NCBI GenBank assembly: GCA_011947345.1
Contig: JAAVTG010000094.1
Coordinates: forward strand, 186,001-250,000
Direction of reading: 5' to 3'
Length of the DNA: 64,000 nt
Source of the DNA: Phytophthora quininea
Lineage: Eukaryota > Oomycota > Peronosporomycetes > Peronosporales > Peronosporaceae
Translations under genes and position numbers: made by a program
In this document: piece after piece, positions 37,795-50,500 of the stretch
How positions within the stretch are numbered: position 1 is the first letter of the stretch
Layout: each line of letters begins with the position of its first letter
Notes under the pieces: model-generated
The model's input: only the letters and a program-made list of their open reading frames with translations
Databases searched by the model: none
Told to the model about the DNA's origin: nothing

Positions 37795-37945
37795 ATTGCT
37801 TCCGAGTTCGCAGTTACCGCCATTGTGATCGCTGAGAGGGAGCATGCAGCTCCGGCGAGCGTTTTCGCCGCCGTGATCGCTAAGAGGAAGCACGTAGATC
37901 TGGCGTGCATCGTCGCCACTGCGATCACTAAAACCCAAATGTAAC
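37795..37945 (+). repeat. Three imperfect tandem units of about 48 bases
   Basis: Three successive variants of GCCATTGTGATCGCTGAGAG, then a CA- or GT-containing stretch, can be aligned by eye (beginning near 37811, 37868 and 37916). In one frame they read TAIVIAEREHA, AAVIAKRKHVD and ATAITKTQM. The open frame they sit in starts inside the PEP carboxykinase remnant, so it is not a convincing gene. Confidence 0.35.
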
Positions 37946-40347
37946 TGCGCTGTGCATTAGCGCAACAAATGTGCATGTGGGTCTATGGCAGTTGCTGGTG
38001 CCTTCTTGAACGAAGAAGAGTCGAGGGTGATGCACTGGTGAAAAACAACTCAAACACGGAAGGAGTACTGAGGTTCTGTAGTGCCACAACAAGTCAAGTG
38101 TTGAATACCAATTTCTCATACGAGTGACTTTGTAAGTGACCTTCGCAAACTCTGTTTGATCGTTTTCATGCTTATCTGCACATACGCCGGCAACACGGAT
38201 CAAAATCGTCTTGGAGTGAGTGTCTTTGCTTCAAGTTCCTCGGTCAGACTTCTATTCGGACGAGCGATAGTAACAGCATTTTTACAAGTGCACGGGTGCC
38301 AAGTTTGCTCTAGTTCGAGCTCGTCTATCAAAATATCGAGTATAATACCATGCTAACCACAGATTGTAGTGATTTTGTAGATAGAGCTTAATTAGCTGAA
38401 ATCCGGTAAGCCAATAACTTCGTTACCTTTGAAAGTTCTAAGCCAGTACACAGCTATTACATCACCCAAAGAAACTCATGAATGTACCCCTCTTGTCCGC
38501 GGTCAATAGCTACACAAACATTATACATAACAGCCTTATTATGCAAAATCCTAGTGAATGAATATGTCACGTCATCAATCCTCATATACGAGGTTAGATT
38601 TGTGATCTCCGTGACGGGTAGCGCAGCAGAGTCGTCGATGTCCTTCGACGAATCAAGTCTCTCCTCCGTTATCTATTCGATAATTCAAAAATGTAGTGTA
38701 CAGCATTTCGATTACACGAAACACAATCGACTCACCCATCCAGATGCTGAAACAAACACTGGATATATTTCATAAAAATGACGTCCTCTCCAACACAAAA
38801 AATGATTCATGAACTTAAAAAAGTTGGTTTGTGCAGCGATCCAGTTAGGATTTGCTGTATCTGTGGGCTTAGGATCTTGCCATATATCGACCGTCTGTCG
38901 CTCGCGATTATCGTCACAGGAGCTGACAGCTGGGATGTAGCATAAATAATCAAAAGGTCACAATAATGGCAAACAGGTATGTACTTTGATATCATCGTTA
39001 TCTTTGCGGGTGTCAAAAATTCTCTCTTATGCGCTGCGACATTGCGAGTGGTGTTGTATCCCCTTCTGTCGATGTGGGGTTTTACTTAGCCGCCCTTTGG
39101 TTCAGCCCCATATCTTTTGAAGGCACCCTTTGGTTCTGGTCCGTATATATATTGCAGGCATTAAGCTACTTCTGCTATATGATAAATAAATGTATTGACC
39201 TTCCAACTATTACGGTGACAACACCAATCCGTTTGTAATCGGTTGTGGAGAACCTAGCAAAAGATAGAACCGAAACAATCGTTTGCAACGATGCCCGATG
39301 CCCGACATCGCGGACAGTAGTGACCACAACAAGTTATCAAAACGAGCATTGCCGACAACAGAAGTGGCCCGGATTGGCGAGGGTAGGGTTAGTGGTATGG
39401 TGATCAGTACTACTGAACTATGAGGTTCTTAGAATTAATCGGCATACTGCAAGTTGTGGATCTCGAGGAGCTCGCAAGGCCTTGTCATTGGTAATCGTAA
39501 TGATAGCAGCTGAAGACAATTTTATCACAACCATCTGCATGTTTACCAGTTGAAGCTGTCCTCCTTTTCCGGTTTGAGCCACTCTTTTAGTTCAATCATT
39601 CTGCTTTTGAAGACACATAGCTCTGAACTCTGAGGTCCAACATTATATGAACAGTAACTAACCACGACATACAACATCAGCGTCATCAGATAACTGTTGA
39701 CCGGTGCCGTCGAGCATGAAGCGCCTGCGAACATTTGACCCACATCGGTGACTGTTTCAGCCAGCGTTTACAATCATGACGACGGAAGACACCAAACATA
39801 GTGGCTGTAGCAAATTCTGCCCATAACGCACAGCCAATCACCAGCGGTGTGAAGAATGTGCAGTGTCGGCGTCAACGGTGTCAGCAAGCATGACAACAGA
39901 TGTAGCATACCACGGCGGTCAATCATCGAGTCAGCAGCAGGTGAGAGTGACAGCTTACGGCTATCAATGAAGGAGCGCTATCACACGATCTTCTCATGAT
40001 TGTGTCTTCACTGTACCCAAGTTCCAATCCGTACAGACGATACCGTAGTGACGGCTGTCATTGTAAGTGAAGCACGGACAATAGCAGCTTGGGCATTCTC
40101 AGTGGAGAGATTTGGGTCCACGATGAGCGGATAAAATAATAATGAAAGGTGGCAGCTCGTACCATTTTGTCAGACGCCATTTTTTTAGGTTTGTGCCAAA
40201 CCCATTTGAGTAGATAGCGAAATCAGTACAATAAAGTTATCACACAGCAACACTCGCTAATTCACTGGCCCTCGCCCCCAGCCCCAAACTTCCATCATCC
40301 CTGCTAATGCCACGAGCACTTCTGCGAGAAATCTGTGGACGGTGAGT

Positions 40348-40674
40348 CCGACTGACGCATTCTACAACAATAAATTCCTATTCGGCCTTTCGGCGCCAAT
40401 TGACTTTGTTCAATACAACGCTTCTCATCACCATAAGACCCCCGTGCCTTTGGGGGACGTTGAAATTGCACGACATGCTTCCATTGAGAATGTGTGTACA
40501 ATTATGGTGCTCAAACTTAACGAGACCCTAGCTAGTTTCTTTGACGACCTGAAGAAGAAGTTGCTATACATTTGTACCAACAATAACGAAGCAGTTGTCG
40601 GCAAGCGAGTGCTGTCGAAGCCAGCTCGACTAGATGCGGTCATTGCTGGCAAAATCTGTCACATCCAACACTAA
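40348..40674 (+). CDS. Weak candidate: exon of an unknown protein
   Basis: An open stretch of about 109 codons with protein-like composition (YNNKFLFGLSAPIDFVQY, TIMVLKLNETLASFFDDLKK, SKPARLDAVIAGKICHIQH) ends at TAA 40672. There is no ATG near its beginning, so an upstream exon would be needed. No family recognised. It may be a remnant. Confidence 0.25.
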   Translation, partial: PTDAFYNNKFLFGLSAPIDFVQYNASHHHKTPVPLGDVEIARHASIENVCTIMVLKLNETLASFFDDLKKKLLYICTNNNEAVVGKRVLSKPARLDAVIAGKICHIQH

Positions 40675-43023
40675 TTTTAGCTGGGTTTGTATACACGTAT
40701 GCATAGCTACGAGCAACTCATATTAGCTGGTCACTTTTGCTTTTATGCGGCGAATCGTGAATCAACTTACGTTCAATATACCCTGTAAGTCACCGTCCAC
40801 ATGGTATCACATTCACCTGAACAGCACTAGCGATCTCATTAGGCCAAATGCTTTCGTCGAACAAACACGAGCAGAAGCGCAGAAGGCCGCCTACAGTTCA
40901 CAAATAGAACCAAATGTCAAAACTCATTTTCTTCATTGTCGGATTCAGGCATATCATCACCTGGTTCCACCCCAATGACTCGGCAAATTTCTTCGCTTGT
41001 TAGGTGCTCGGAATTGATGTCGGGTGAGTTGTTGTCTTACGCACCGTGAACTCGGCCTTGATGATGTTTTACACCAAGTACGAGAGTAAGTTGGCCTTCG
41101 ACGAACGAACGATCGGTCATTTCAAAGATGAAAGCGCAGACGGACACTTGACGCATCAGTGTTTTCGGCCGTTCTGCGCCCTCAGAGCGCAACTTCAACG
41201 CCCCTTTTATTAAAGATAATCTAGCTAAAATACAAAACAAGGTATTAGCTGCTGCATTATATTATATGCCGTACAATTTACAAACAGTAACCGTTTCGAT
41301 CCAACATTTTCTTATTCCAAAACATGCAAAGCCATATTACGCCTTCCTATTGAATTGGACATCTTTTATTAAATTCGCGTGGACTATAAATATGGGGTGG
41401 GCGTTATGTCCTTGCACATCGGAAGTTAAGTATGGGTCACGCTTTAGTTGGATGTAGATGCCGACACGCTTGTCATTGTTGCGGCCGCTTCTTGATTCCA
41501 GGAACGGCATATGTGACAAACCATTTCCCAGATCCTCTTACTATTTTGATGATCGGTCACGCAACTTTACACCAAGAGGGTCGTATCATATCAAGCTGTG
41601 ACGGAGTCACAGCAGGGGACCATACGTCCAACCCGACAGCAGTTTGAAGTCCCTCACGGCAGTTGACTAGGACATGCGACTGGATACCGGAAGGGATCGA
41701 CCGCGGACTGCGAAGGACCGACTCCATACGGGGTCACCGTCACGTACGGCGAGGACCCCATCGAACCCAGGACTGACCGGTGAGAAAGAACTTTGAAGGC
41801 CAAAAGGATCGCGGCGACACCGAGGGGCTCCCAGGCGAGCGGCATTCAGCCAGCCGACTCGAGCGCAGTTAAGAATTGGCGACGAAGCGCGCAGTCGGGA
41901 TGTTGCCGCCGAGTCGACAGCTTTGGGAGCTCGCAGCGCCTCGAAGACATACCCAAAGACGAGCAGTAACAGGGGTAATATAAAGTAGGTGGTGACGTCC
42001 GTGCATCACCGGCGCGACTCAAAGACTCCTTGGGGCGGGGTCAGTAGTATTGGCGACGAAGTTTACGTAAGTACAAGGACCCTCCAAAGAGAGCAGTGTG
42101 TAGCACTAGGGCTACGACTACCCGGCGTTCAGGGCGTTACTAGACACGTTACAAAGCGATACTTCGGCAATTACGAAATGACCTGTTGCCTGTAGCGTAC
42201 TCAGCGCTCGAAAATAAGTAATCGACCTCCACAAGATTGTTCGGTTTTGTGGGAATTGAGTCGTTATTTACGGTATCTATGGGAGGTGGCATACGCGGGT
42301 TGGTTTGAAACAGTCTACATGGAAGTACACTGTGACACATATTACGTATCACAAGATGCCTTTAAAACCCTGTGTCAGTCTGATTCCAGTTTGTCGCTAC
42401 ACTGACCTTCAACCATACTACTGCTGCAGCTACTTTTAGCAACTGTTTTGGTGCCCTCTGCAGCTAACGTTAGCATTTTTTCTTGCTTTTCAACAGCGTG
42501 CCAGTATCGCAGGTGGAATATTGAACAATAGTTTCGTTTGCTGTGTAATTCCCGGTTGTCTTAAAGTTGGAAATCCGTTTGGTATCGCAACAATTGTTCC
42601 CATACTCTTACGACTTGATACGAATGCATATACTTGGTGGGCTCCCAAACATCCCTAATATCCTCGAGACCTTCCCATCCAATGTCTACGTCGTATTCGT
42701 ACACTGGGTGTTGACAAAGCTGATTGAAATCTTCAACGGTAAGGTACAATGTGCTAACGGACCTCATTATTAATCTCGAAACTGTTGTCTGTATACAGTT
42801 TCAGACGGGAAGTGTATACATCATCAACGGTAACAGTGAGGGGATGCTAAAGGTCTCGGTGTGCCGTCGTCAGAGATGGCGACACCGTGCGACCGGTACC
42901 TCAGCACCGGGACGGCGGCATCTTAGAAAAGGACAGGACACCTATATCACCGGATTGACCCCGCTGGTACGCGATGGTTTCCCCTCACGCGATCGCGGTC
43001 GCACTCAGTCTCGTGTTGAGCTT

Positions 43024-43410
43024 TTACGGCAAAACTAAGACTACCTGAATACTACTTACTACTCGCTGCCTGCGTCCCTTCAGTGCGATCTTGGTCGTTT
43101 CTCCTGGTCTCGTTGCTCCTTGAGGGTGGTTGCTGTTTGCTCCTTGGTCGTCGTCTCGCTGGCTGGCAGACGCTGGCTGGCGGGCACAAGTATAGCACCC
43201 TGTTACTAGGTATTTATCTAGGGAGATTTTCAGTTGATTAAGCGAGTAAGCACTGTCCAATACATCCGCGACAATAGCTTGAGTGAAATCTGCGTCAGAA
43301 CAAGAGGGTACTTGGATCAAGGATTTTGAACGTGCACGCTCATAACCAAATGCTTCCAAGTCTAGGCACCATGCTTGGCTCAGCAATCCAACCACAGCAT
43401 CATCAACCAT
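43024..43410 (-). CDS. Weak candidate: 128-codon unknown protein
   Basis: Starts with ATG at 43410. The first two thirds look like folded protein (VVGLLSQAWCLDLEAFGY, DFTQAIVADVLDSAYSLNQL); the end is Gln/Arg/Thr-rich and may be read-through into repeat sequence. No family recognised and no clear neighbours; it may be part of an old mobile element. Confidence 0.25.
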   Translation of the reverse strand: MVDDAVVGLLSQAWCLDLEAFGYERARSKSLIQVPSCSDADFTQAIVADVLDSAYSLNQLKISLDKYLVTGCYTCARQPASASQRDDDQGANSNHPQGATRPGETTKIALKGRRQRVVSSIQVVLVLP

Positions 43411-44500
43411 ACCCTGTTTCTAGCCACAAACCACCATATGCTGTATTGACTCTAATGTTGATCGCAGCAGAGGGCATCTGAGCATTACAGCCAATCAGAA
43501 CACAGTTAACCAGAATCTTTGAAAAACATTGATAGCGCCTCGAGTCAACAGACAATGCACGGGTCTATCTTTATGAGCTCTTCGCATGAGTAGTCAGAGC
43601 TTTCACAATTCATGTTGCTCCAGGAGAGTTGGCTGTCGAGAAGGAGGGTTTGTTGGTCTGAAGGTGATGGGAAACCGCAGAATGAACATGACCGAACAAT
43701 ATTCTCCATCTAAGCAAACGCACACCTTGAACGAACACCTCTGTTGTGCAAAAATAAAAGCGCTTGCACAGCGCGACTGATTCTTGGGATGATTCGGGAC
43801 CGCACGACAAGTGCGTGCCTCAGCTGTGCCAAACGAGCATCGAAGAGTGTAACCAGGTGCTTAGTAATACTTCTACTATAATAATAACAGTTGACACAAA
43901 ACTACTACTAGTGATTGAGTACTATTTTATCGCTAATACTTTCAGTGTTACCTTAGCGTCAGGTAAGATATGTTCCCCGGTCTGTTCCCCGGTCTGGAGT
44001 ACGTGTGATGCTGTATTTTCTCGCAAGTACTCCCAGTTAAGTCTCATTGCCGTTGATGATGGCGCGGCAGGTCAAGAGTAACGCTCCATCATGTGATGTG
44101 TTTCTCAGTGGGAACAGTCGGCGTAGATATCTAGGCTGCTGTCGCTGGAGTCCCATTGCTTAAATGCGAGTAAGTTCAAAGCGTTTTTCATTTCATTTTC
44201 ATTCACTTACTTCGATCTGTACTTTTCTCGGGCTTCTTGGCGGCGCCTCTCCATTTATTCTCGAGTTTTGACAGACACCGAAAAACTCACAGCCCTCGAG
44301 CACAATGGGATTTCCCGTTCTCTGTCGAAGCAGATACAGCTTGGCCAAGTCAAGTCGTGGGCATCATACTTGTACTGTAGTGAAATGCCATTGCACTTCG
44401 TATTTCGAGAAGAAAACAAAACTCATTTTATACGTGCATTTATCCACTAGTTCTAAGCCACAATAGGACCAATGCTTGTATCATCAGCATACCTTCACGG

Positions 44501-45704
44501 TTAGTAGCGCCGCGTCCGCCGTATTTTGCGGAGCTCGTCACACGGAGGCATTTTCATCTCGAGGGCCTTTCGCATGGCAGCTTCACGATCCTCGGCACGG
44601 GAATTACGAGCTCTGTAGATCATCCGTTTCTGCCGTATCTTAAAGTTCTCGCAGCTCTCCGAAAGCTTGGCCATGTGCGCCTGCTCCACCATTTGCTCCA
44701 CTCGTGACAGGTCGCGCCAATGGGTCGTGTATCGCTGCTCAAAGTCTCGTTCCACATAGTACGGGATTCCCTTGACCACGTTGGCCATCTGCGTGTTCCG
44801 CTGGACGTTGAACTGCGTTGTCGGGTTGAGACTAAATGGCATCTCCGGCGTCGACGGGATCGACAGCAGCGACATAATGAAGATCAATAGCAGCGGCAGG
44901 AACTGCACGAGCTGGGCCATGCCGCCTCGCTGCTCGTACTGCTGCTGTCGTTGTCCTTGCTGCTGCTGCGGTGGTCGACGTCCACGCGGTCGGAAGCCTC
45001 CGCCAAAGAACATGTTGAAAATCTCCTCCGGTGTCACTTCTTCTTCGTAGTATCCACGTCTTCCATGGCCTGCTTGCGGCTGCTGGGGCGCGTCATCTCC
45101 AAAGCGGTCGTAGTGTGCTCGCTTGTCCGGGTCGCTTAGAACCGCGAACGCTTTTCCGACGGCCTTGAAGGCATCCTCCGCTCCAGGCGCACTGTTCTTG
45201 TCTGGATGCAGTCTCAACGCCAACTAAATCTCACACAAAGCTTCATCAGTCTCTCCATATTCTGCCACTTTCAATAAGAGTCACCCTCACCTTCCGGTAG
45301 GCCTTCTTGACATCGCTCTCCGTGGCTGTCTGCTGCACGTTCAGAACTTCGTAGTGGGTCTTGCAAGCTTTAATCTTGCGCACCATCTGCATCTGCTCCG
45401 CCGTATACGGTCGGGACGGCTCCTCCGACGGAGACCTGGACGGGGTCGACGCTGCCGGAGCCGCGCGATGTCTCACGCCGTTGCCACGTGGAGATGTCGG
45501 ACGCGCACTGGACGACGAGGACGAAGCCGAAGCTGCCTTGTCCATCTCTTGCCTGGCACGGTCCCGCATAGCCTCCACTCCGGGCAGCGGGAACATGCGA
45601 TGCGACTTGTCAAAGAACTTGATGGCCTTCTCCCAGTTGCCCATGCGCAGGTGCTTCTTGCCGATCTCGAGGCACTTCTCGGCTTCGCCCTTGTTCATCT
45701 CCAT
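44501..45704 (-). CDS. DnaJ (Hsp40) protein of the DNAJB12/B14 type
   Basis: ER-membrane co-chaperone that recruits Hsp70 for quality control. Exons (minus) 45704-45291 and 45223-44501 give 378 residues with no frame errors. The start [19 protein letters not shown] matches the helical N-terminus of DNAJB12-type proteins. The J domain begins [14 protein letters not shown], carries the Hsp70-stimulating HPD in LRLHPDKN, and is split by the intron. A Gly/Arg/Gln-rich linker precedes one membrane helix ([18 protein letters not shown]) and a conserved C-terminal domain (DUF1977 type) ending RKIRRTRRY. The frame is open upstream to an ATG at 45812, but the Pro/Ser/Thr-rich extension is unlike the family. 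Confidence 0.9.
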
Positions 45705-45860
45705 GGCTGGCGGTGCTGTGGATGTGTGCTGGAGAGCTTCTAAGGAAGAGGTGGGCACGGACGGCGTGGAAGGGGGGCGGGTCGACGGCCCAGGACGATC
45801 GAATGTCGTCACCTGAAGAGTGAATCGGCAAAGAGTACCATGTATGTTGTTGGAGAGGTT

Positions 45861-47443
45861 TTATGACGAGCTTTTAGAGAAGAAAAAGTCCAACGAGCTC
45901 TGCGTTGGTCCTTTCGGTTTGGTCGGCGACTTCAACGTGGACGCATTGCGAGGACGCTTTTTCGGAGATGGAGATGATTGTGTTGGAGTGGAGCGTTTGG
46001 ATAGCAGCGAGGACGCTGGAACGAAACCAGGAAGTTCCTTTTGGGCGACTGAGTCTTGGTGTCGAACGTCTCCTTCTTGAGTGGGAAGCGGGTCTCCTCG
46101 GTTTTAACCGGTACCTTGGAAGAATCTGCGTCAGCTTGCGAGGCGTCGGGGTCTTGCTTCTCTTTCTTGACTCCGAAAAACGATGTAATGTCCGCTGCGA
46201 AAAAAATTGGAATCACTTAGATAAAACTCGTGTTTGGTGAATGCTGGGTAACAAACCTGCATGCTTGATGTCGACCTTCTTGGCACAATCCTCACTTTGG
46301 AACTGCATCGATCCAACTGCAAAAAGCAAAGTTTGGGATCGGTTGGTATACAAAACACCGTATCGGAAGAAGCGCAATTTGGCAAACCTTTCTTGTCCAC
46401 TGGATGCCATTTGAGATCGCTGTCGCGATACGAGACCAGCAAGTCCTCGAGCTTTTCAAATTTGTCACCTGAAAGCCAGCGAGTCACGCCTTCATCAGAC
46501 AAAATAACCTGCACAGCAATACGTCGAATTCCTTTTAATAAACAGATAAATATATGCTGTGATTAGCATAGCGGTCCGACCTACCGGCATGCGCGTGTGA
46601 AGCCATTTGATTTCCGGAGCCACACTGGTCGTTAAGATTGTGTAGGTGTACATCAGTTCGCCCTCGGCGTTTGTCCAGTGGTCGTACAAGCCAGCGAACT
46701 GCATAAAAATCACATTAGTAGCCAGCGATAGTGTGTGATCAGCAATACTGTTAGTTTAACCTTCATGGGGCTGCCTTCTCGGTAGAAATAATATGGTTGC
46801 TTCTCTCTCTTATCCACTTGCTGCCACTCGTAGTATCTAGAGCACACACTCATCATATTATTCATCTAACCCAGCTAATACCCGTTTTGGTTGATTCGCA
46901 CCCGTCGCACAGCACTACGCATCGCTTCGACTGCACCAGCCGCCTGAAAGCAGGACGCTCTCTCAAGTTCTCCGACCTGCACCGACAACACCACATTAAA
47001 TACCAGAAGTGACAGCACTTCATCCACCTCTCTAACCTCGCATTAAACATCAAGAAGTGGTCCGGCTTGGCATTGGGCTTGGTGAAAGATGGAATCAATC
47101 CCCACTGTTGAGCAGTATCCAGAGCGTACAGTCAATCCTCACGTTCAAACTACAGTAACTACCACAACACCCACTCGCATGGCCTGCAGTTTTCGTTGCT
47201 TCGTTTTCTCCCCATCTGCAGCCCCGCCTGCTGCACGCTGCAGCACCACGGGTCCATAGCGTCCTGGTCCCATATTCTGCACCGGTTTGTCTGCAGTTTA
47301 TAAACAGGAGTCAATTACTATCAACCTCCTTCTTGCAGCTGAATCGCCGCACACTTATCGCCGTCTAGAAAGTCTTCCGGAGCGACGCCTGCAGCCTGCG
47401 CCAACTGCTCGCGAGCCAACGTACTCCTCGTCCTCCCGCACAT
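45861..47443 (-). CDS. HMCES: HMCES homologue (SRAP domain) with C-terminal PIP box
   Basis: SRAP proteins form a covalent, protective link to abasic sites in single-stranded DNA at replication forks. About nine short exons on the minus strand. Catalytic Cys2 follows the start Met (MCGRTR); other landmarks are MRWGLIPSFTKP (across an intron), RCVVLCDG joined to YYEWQ with the conserved Glu, FAGLYDHW, YTILTTSVAPEIKWLHTRMP with the conserved His, and LKWHPVDKK. The C-terminal tail is Lys/Pro/Ser-rich and ends TQSSLDFFFSKSSS, a PCNA-interacting QxxLxxFF motif as in animal HMCES. The tail appears after one base is allowed in the run near 46039-46042; without it the frame stops at 45932. Confidence 0.85.
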
Positions 47444-47546
47444 ATCAACGGTCTCGATTGTAAAAGGACTCGGAAATTAAGTAGATCCAAAAACAAAGTG
47501 TATTCAATTCGTCACGCCTTTTCAAGATCAAACTTTAGCTGCGGGG

Positions 47547-50500
47547 ATGCATCCGTCCGTGTCCTTGAGCGTCGTCCGGAAGCCTCGCTCACGGCTTGCA
47601 GCCAACCCTTCAGCATTGCCAGACGGATGGCTTTCAGTTGAGCCCAAGGCGCGGTCTAACGGGGCGTCCTGGAAAGCTAAAAGTCGCTCTGGACCAGACG
47701 CTCTTGGGCTCGCCAATATTATCGATCCACTATCGTTCCTCGCCAAGAAGCCGCAGCAGCGACATGGTCACCAGTCTACTGATCGTGATAATAACAGTAA
47801 TAAGCAGCCAAACCTTCGACGCAGGAGGCTCCGAGCAGCAGCAGACGACGATGACTTGGCCGCGGAAACGTTCTCTCCTCAGAGATCTTTACGACTGCCA
47901 TTATTAACGGAGAAACCTGTGCCAAAGCCTAGTGTTAAGGTTTCGAATCAGTTTAACGCTGTGTCGTCGGAACAAGTGACGTCTCAGACGATGGAGATGC
48001 CACTTCACGAGCTTATTCAGACGGTGGACGACGCTGTGGACGCAGACCCGACTGCGGAACTCAACCAGGCAGCTATCGCGCGGTTATTCATGGATCAATG
48101 GATTCGAAACTTTGAAGCAGACCGACGAAATTACAAATCTGTCGGTGCGGGGAACACTTGGTAATTGAGGAGTAATTTGTGTGTCTGACGATGTTTTGAT
48201 GGCGTGCTGTACAGCGGTCCGCTACGAAGTGGGTTTTGAGGAACTTCAGCGGCGCACAGTCAATCTCCCCGACCAAATGATCTGATTACGACGTTTTGTT
48301 GTAAAGTATTAAGTATGATCTTGCTCCTGCTGTCACTGAACTAGGGTGTTGTGCACTCATTTTTGTGTGCCTGAATGGGGCGTTTATTTGGAAAGTGTAG
48401 AAGACCTCACACCGCACTTTGGGCGGTACACAGCACTTGTTCGTGTTGTAAGTGCAGAGCTGCGGCTGTCCATTCACGCTCAGGACGGTCTGCCATATTT
48501 TGCACTGGTTAAGCACCAAAAGCGCCTCCTACTGGCACTTCGAAAAGACAAGTGCGTTTAAAACGCTAAAATATCAGTCGAAGAATGCTGCTGACTTTGA
48601 TATTTTGACGTTTCGTATAGAGAATGGAGGGAAGATCGCAACGATGTCCTCGCGGATGATATCGAAAACGTGTATTCAATGTTCCGACGTTTTCTGTTAG
48701 CGTGCACACGGGCGTTGACGCGGATGGTGTTGCATGAATGGTATTCTGTTGCCGTCGTTCAAAAGAAGGTAAAGCCACGCTTTGGATTACATAGTTTTTT
48801 TACTTGCGTCTGATTATTTCATCATGGCATGCAGAACGCAAGGAAGTATATCGAATATTTTTCGAATTGGTTCAGCAACGCACCGAAGGCTGTTGTGCGA
48901 AAGGTTTTTGTGGCTTGGAAAAACGAGGTGGTTGGTCATCGAATCGAGAAAATTCAGAAGCAACTGCAGATTGATCTCCAGGGGCTAACGGCGGTGAAGC
49001 GTCAAGCAGAGGAGCTGACGAAGCAGCGAGACAGCGCACAGGCAGAAACTATCTCCATGAGGAACGACCGTAAGCAGGCGGAAGAGGGGAGTCGGCAATT
49101 GGAGCTACGGGTCAAAGCTTGCAGCACTTTCTTGGAAACGACGCGTCGCCGAGAAGCGCTTGTGTGCCAAGAAGGTCAGCTTCGAGTCGAAGCTGTGGCG
49201 TGTTTACCCCCACTCATCCTAGAGTCACTGTTGAGAGGCTACCATGGGGTTGGATTCCTTCAGCAGGCACCGCTTGACAAAGCATCAGACACTGCTACCC
49301 CAATCATTGATGATACGTGTGATTCGTCGGTGAAAAATGTCCAAACGAAAAGAAGTATTTCTCTTCTGCAGGAATGCATCGCTGAAATTGAAAGACTGAG
49401 GAGTGCTATGATGCGACGGACCTCCTCGATTTCTTCTGGCCGTGGTGGGAGGTCGAATTCTGTTGCTATCGGCTCTGAAGAAATGTCGGTGCAAACGTCG
49501 CTAGTAAACGCGGCAGGGTCTGCTGGAAGACGGGCTGCGGCGGGAGCGATCTCACAAGACGAATTGACTGGCCGCACTTTTTCCAAACTCTTCCAATCTC
49601 TTTGTGACCAGATTCAAGCACCAGATACCAAAGCACTCTTCACGCCGCCGTATCTGCAGAATCATTCAGTTGAAAGAGACAATCGGCAGTCCCCGCACGA
49701 CAACGCATCGTTAGTACAACAGTATGAGCGCTTGTTGCGTGCTATTCGTGTTCAAGATGAGCATTACGCGAGCAATGCTAAGCTCTTTAGCTCGCGAATG
49801 CTGGAAAGTCATGAAGTCACACTAGTTCCGAACAGTTCTATCCCCAATCGGGCACAACAAGTTTCGAACGGGCTTGTCGGAACTGATCGAGGTGGTCTGG
49901 GAGTCATTAATGGGGTCAAGCGTTTGTGGGCGGCCACCGTCGCAGCTCCAAAACCGCGAACGCCAACACATGTGGTGCCGATGACGCGAGCTAGGACACG
50001 ACGACAATCAATGTTTGGCGTCAAGAAGCAGCCGCCGCCCCACCTACCGCTACTCGAAAACTTAGCATTACTCCACGAAGCAGATTTTGATATATCGCCA
50101 CAGCATTCACGTGGTTTTACGATTCTCCTGCTTGCTCACCTATCGACGGAATATGGATCGCTATTATTTTCACCAGCAGATTTGAGTGCGTTCACCCACA
50201 ATGCCTATTTGACCCCAGTTAGCGACAAACTAAACACATCAGAGGATGATCCAGCAGCACGCCAGAAAGAATTAAAATCCCAAGAAGCTGATGGAAAAGG
50301 TCGATCAAAGTCGATGATTTCTAATGAGATCCCAGCTGCAGACTCACCCACTCTATTTGACAACTCGTCAAGCAGCTCACTACAAATTATCCAGCCTATT
50401 GTGTCTGCTTACGACATGTGGAACCAAATTTCGGAGCAACTTATTACCGCCGGTGTCGTGCAATCCCGTGGTCTCGCCCCAAGAACTGCGCCCGATTCAT

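Larger units (their letters stand above)
37952..44500. other. Gene-poor AT-rich region
   Basis: About 6.5 kb with no gene I can support firmly. A GC-rich islet at 41650-42130 contains TTGGCGACGAAG twice (near 41873 and 42050), possibly part of an old retroelement leader. A 12-base unit TGTTCCCCGGTC is duplicated in tandem at 43971-43994. Two weak coding candidates are listed separately. The rest shows only short chance frames. Confidence 0.5.

Noticed and set aside
37537..37944. 135-codon plus-strand frame as a real gene
   Set aside because: It starts inside the PEP carboxykinase remnant and continues through a tandem repeat, so it is a chance fusion.
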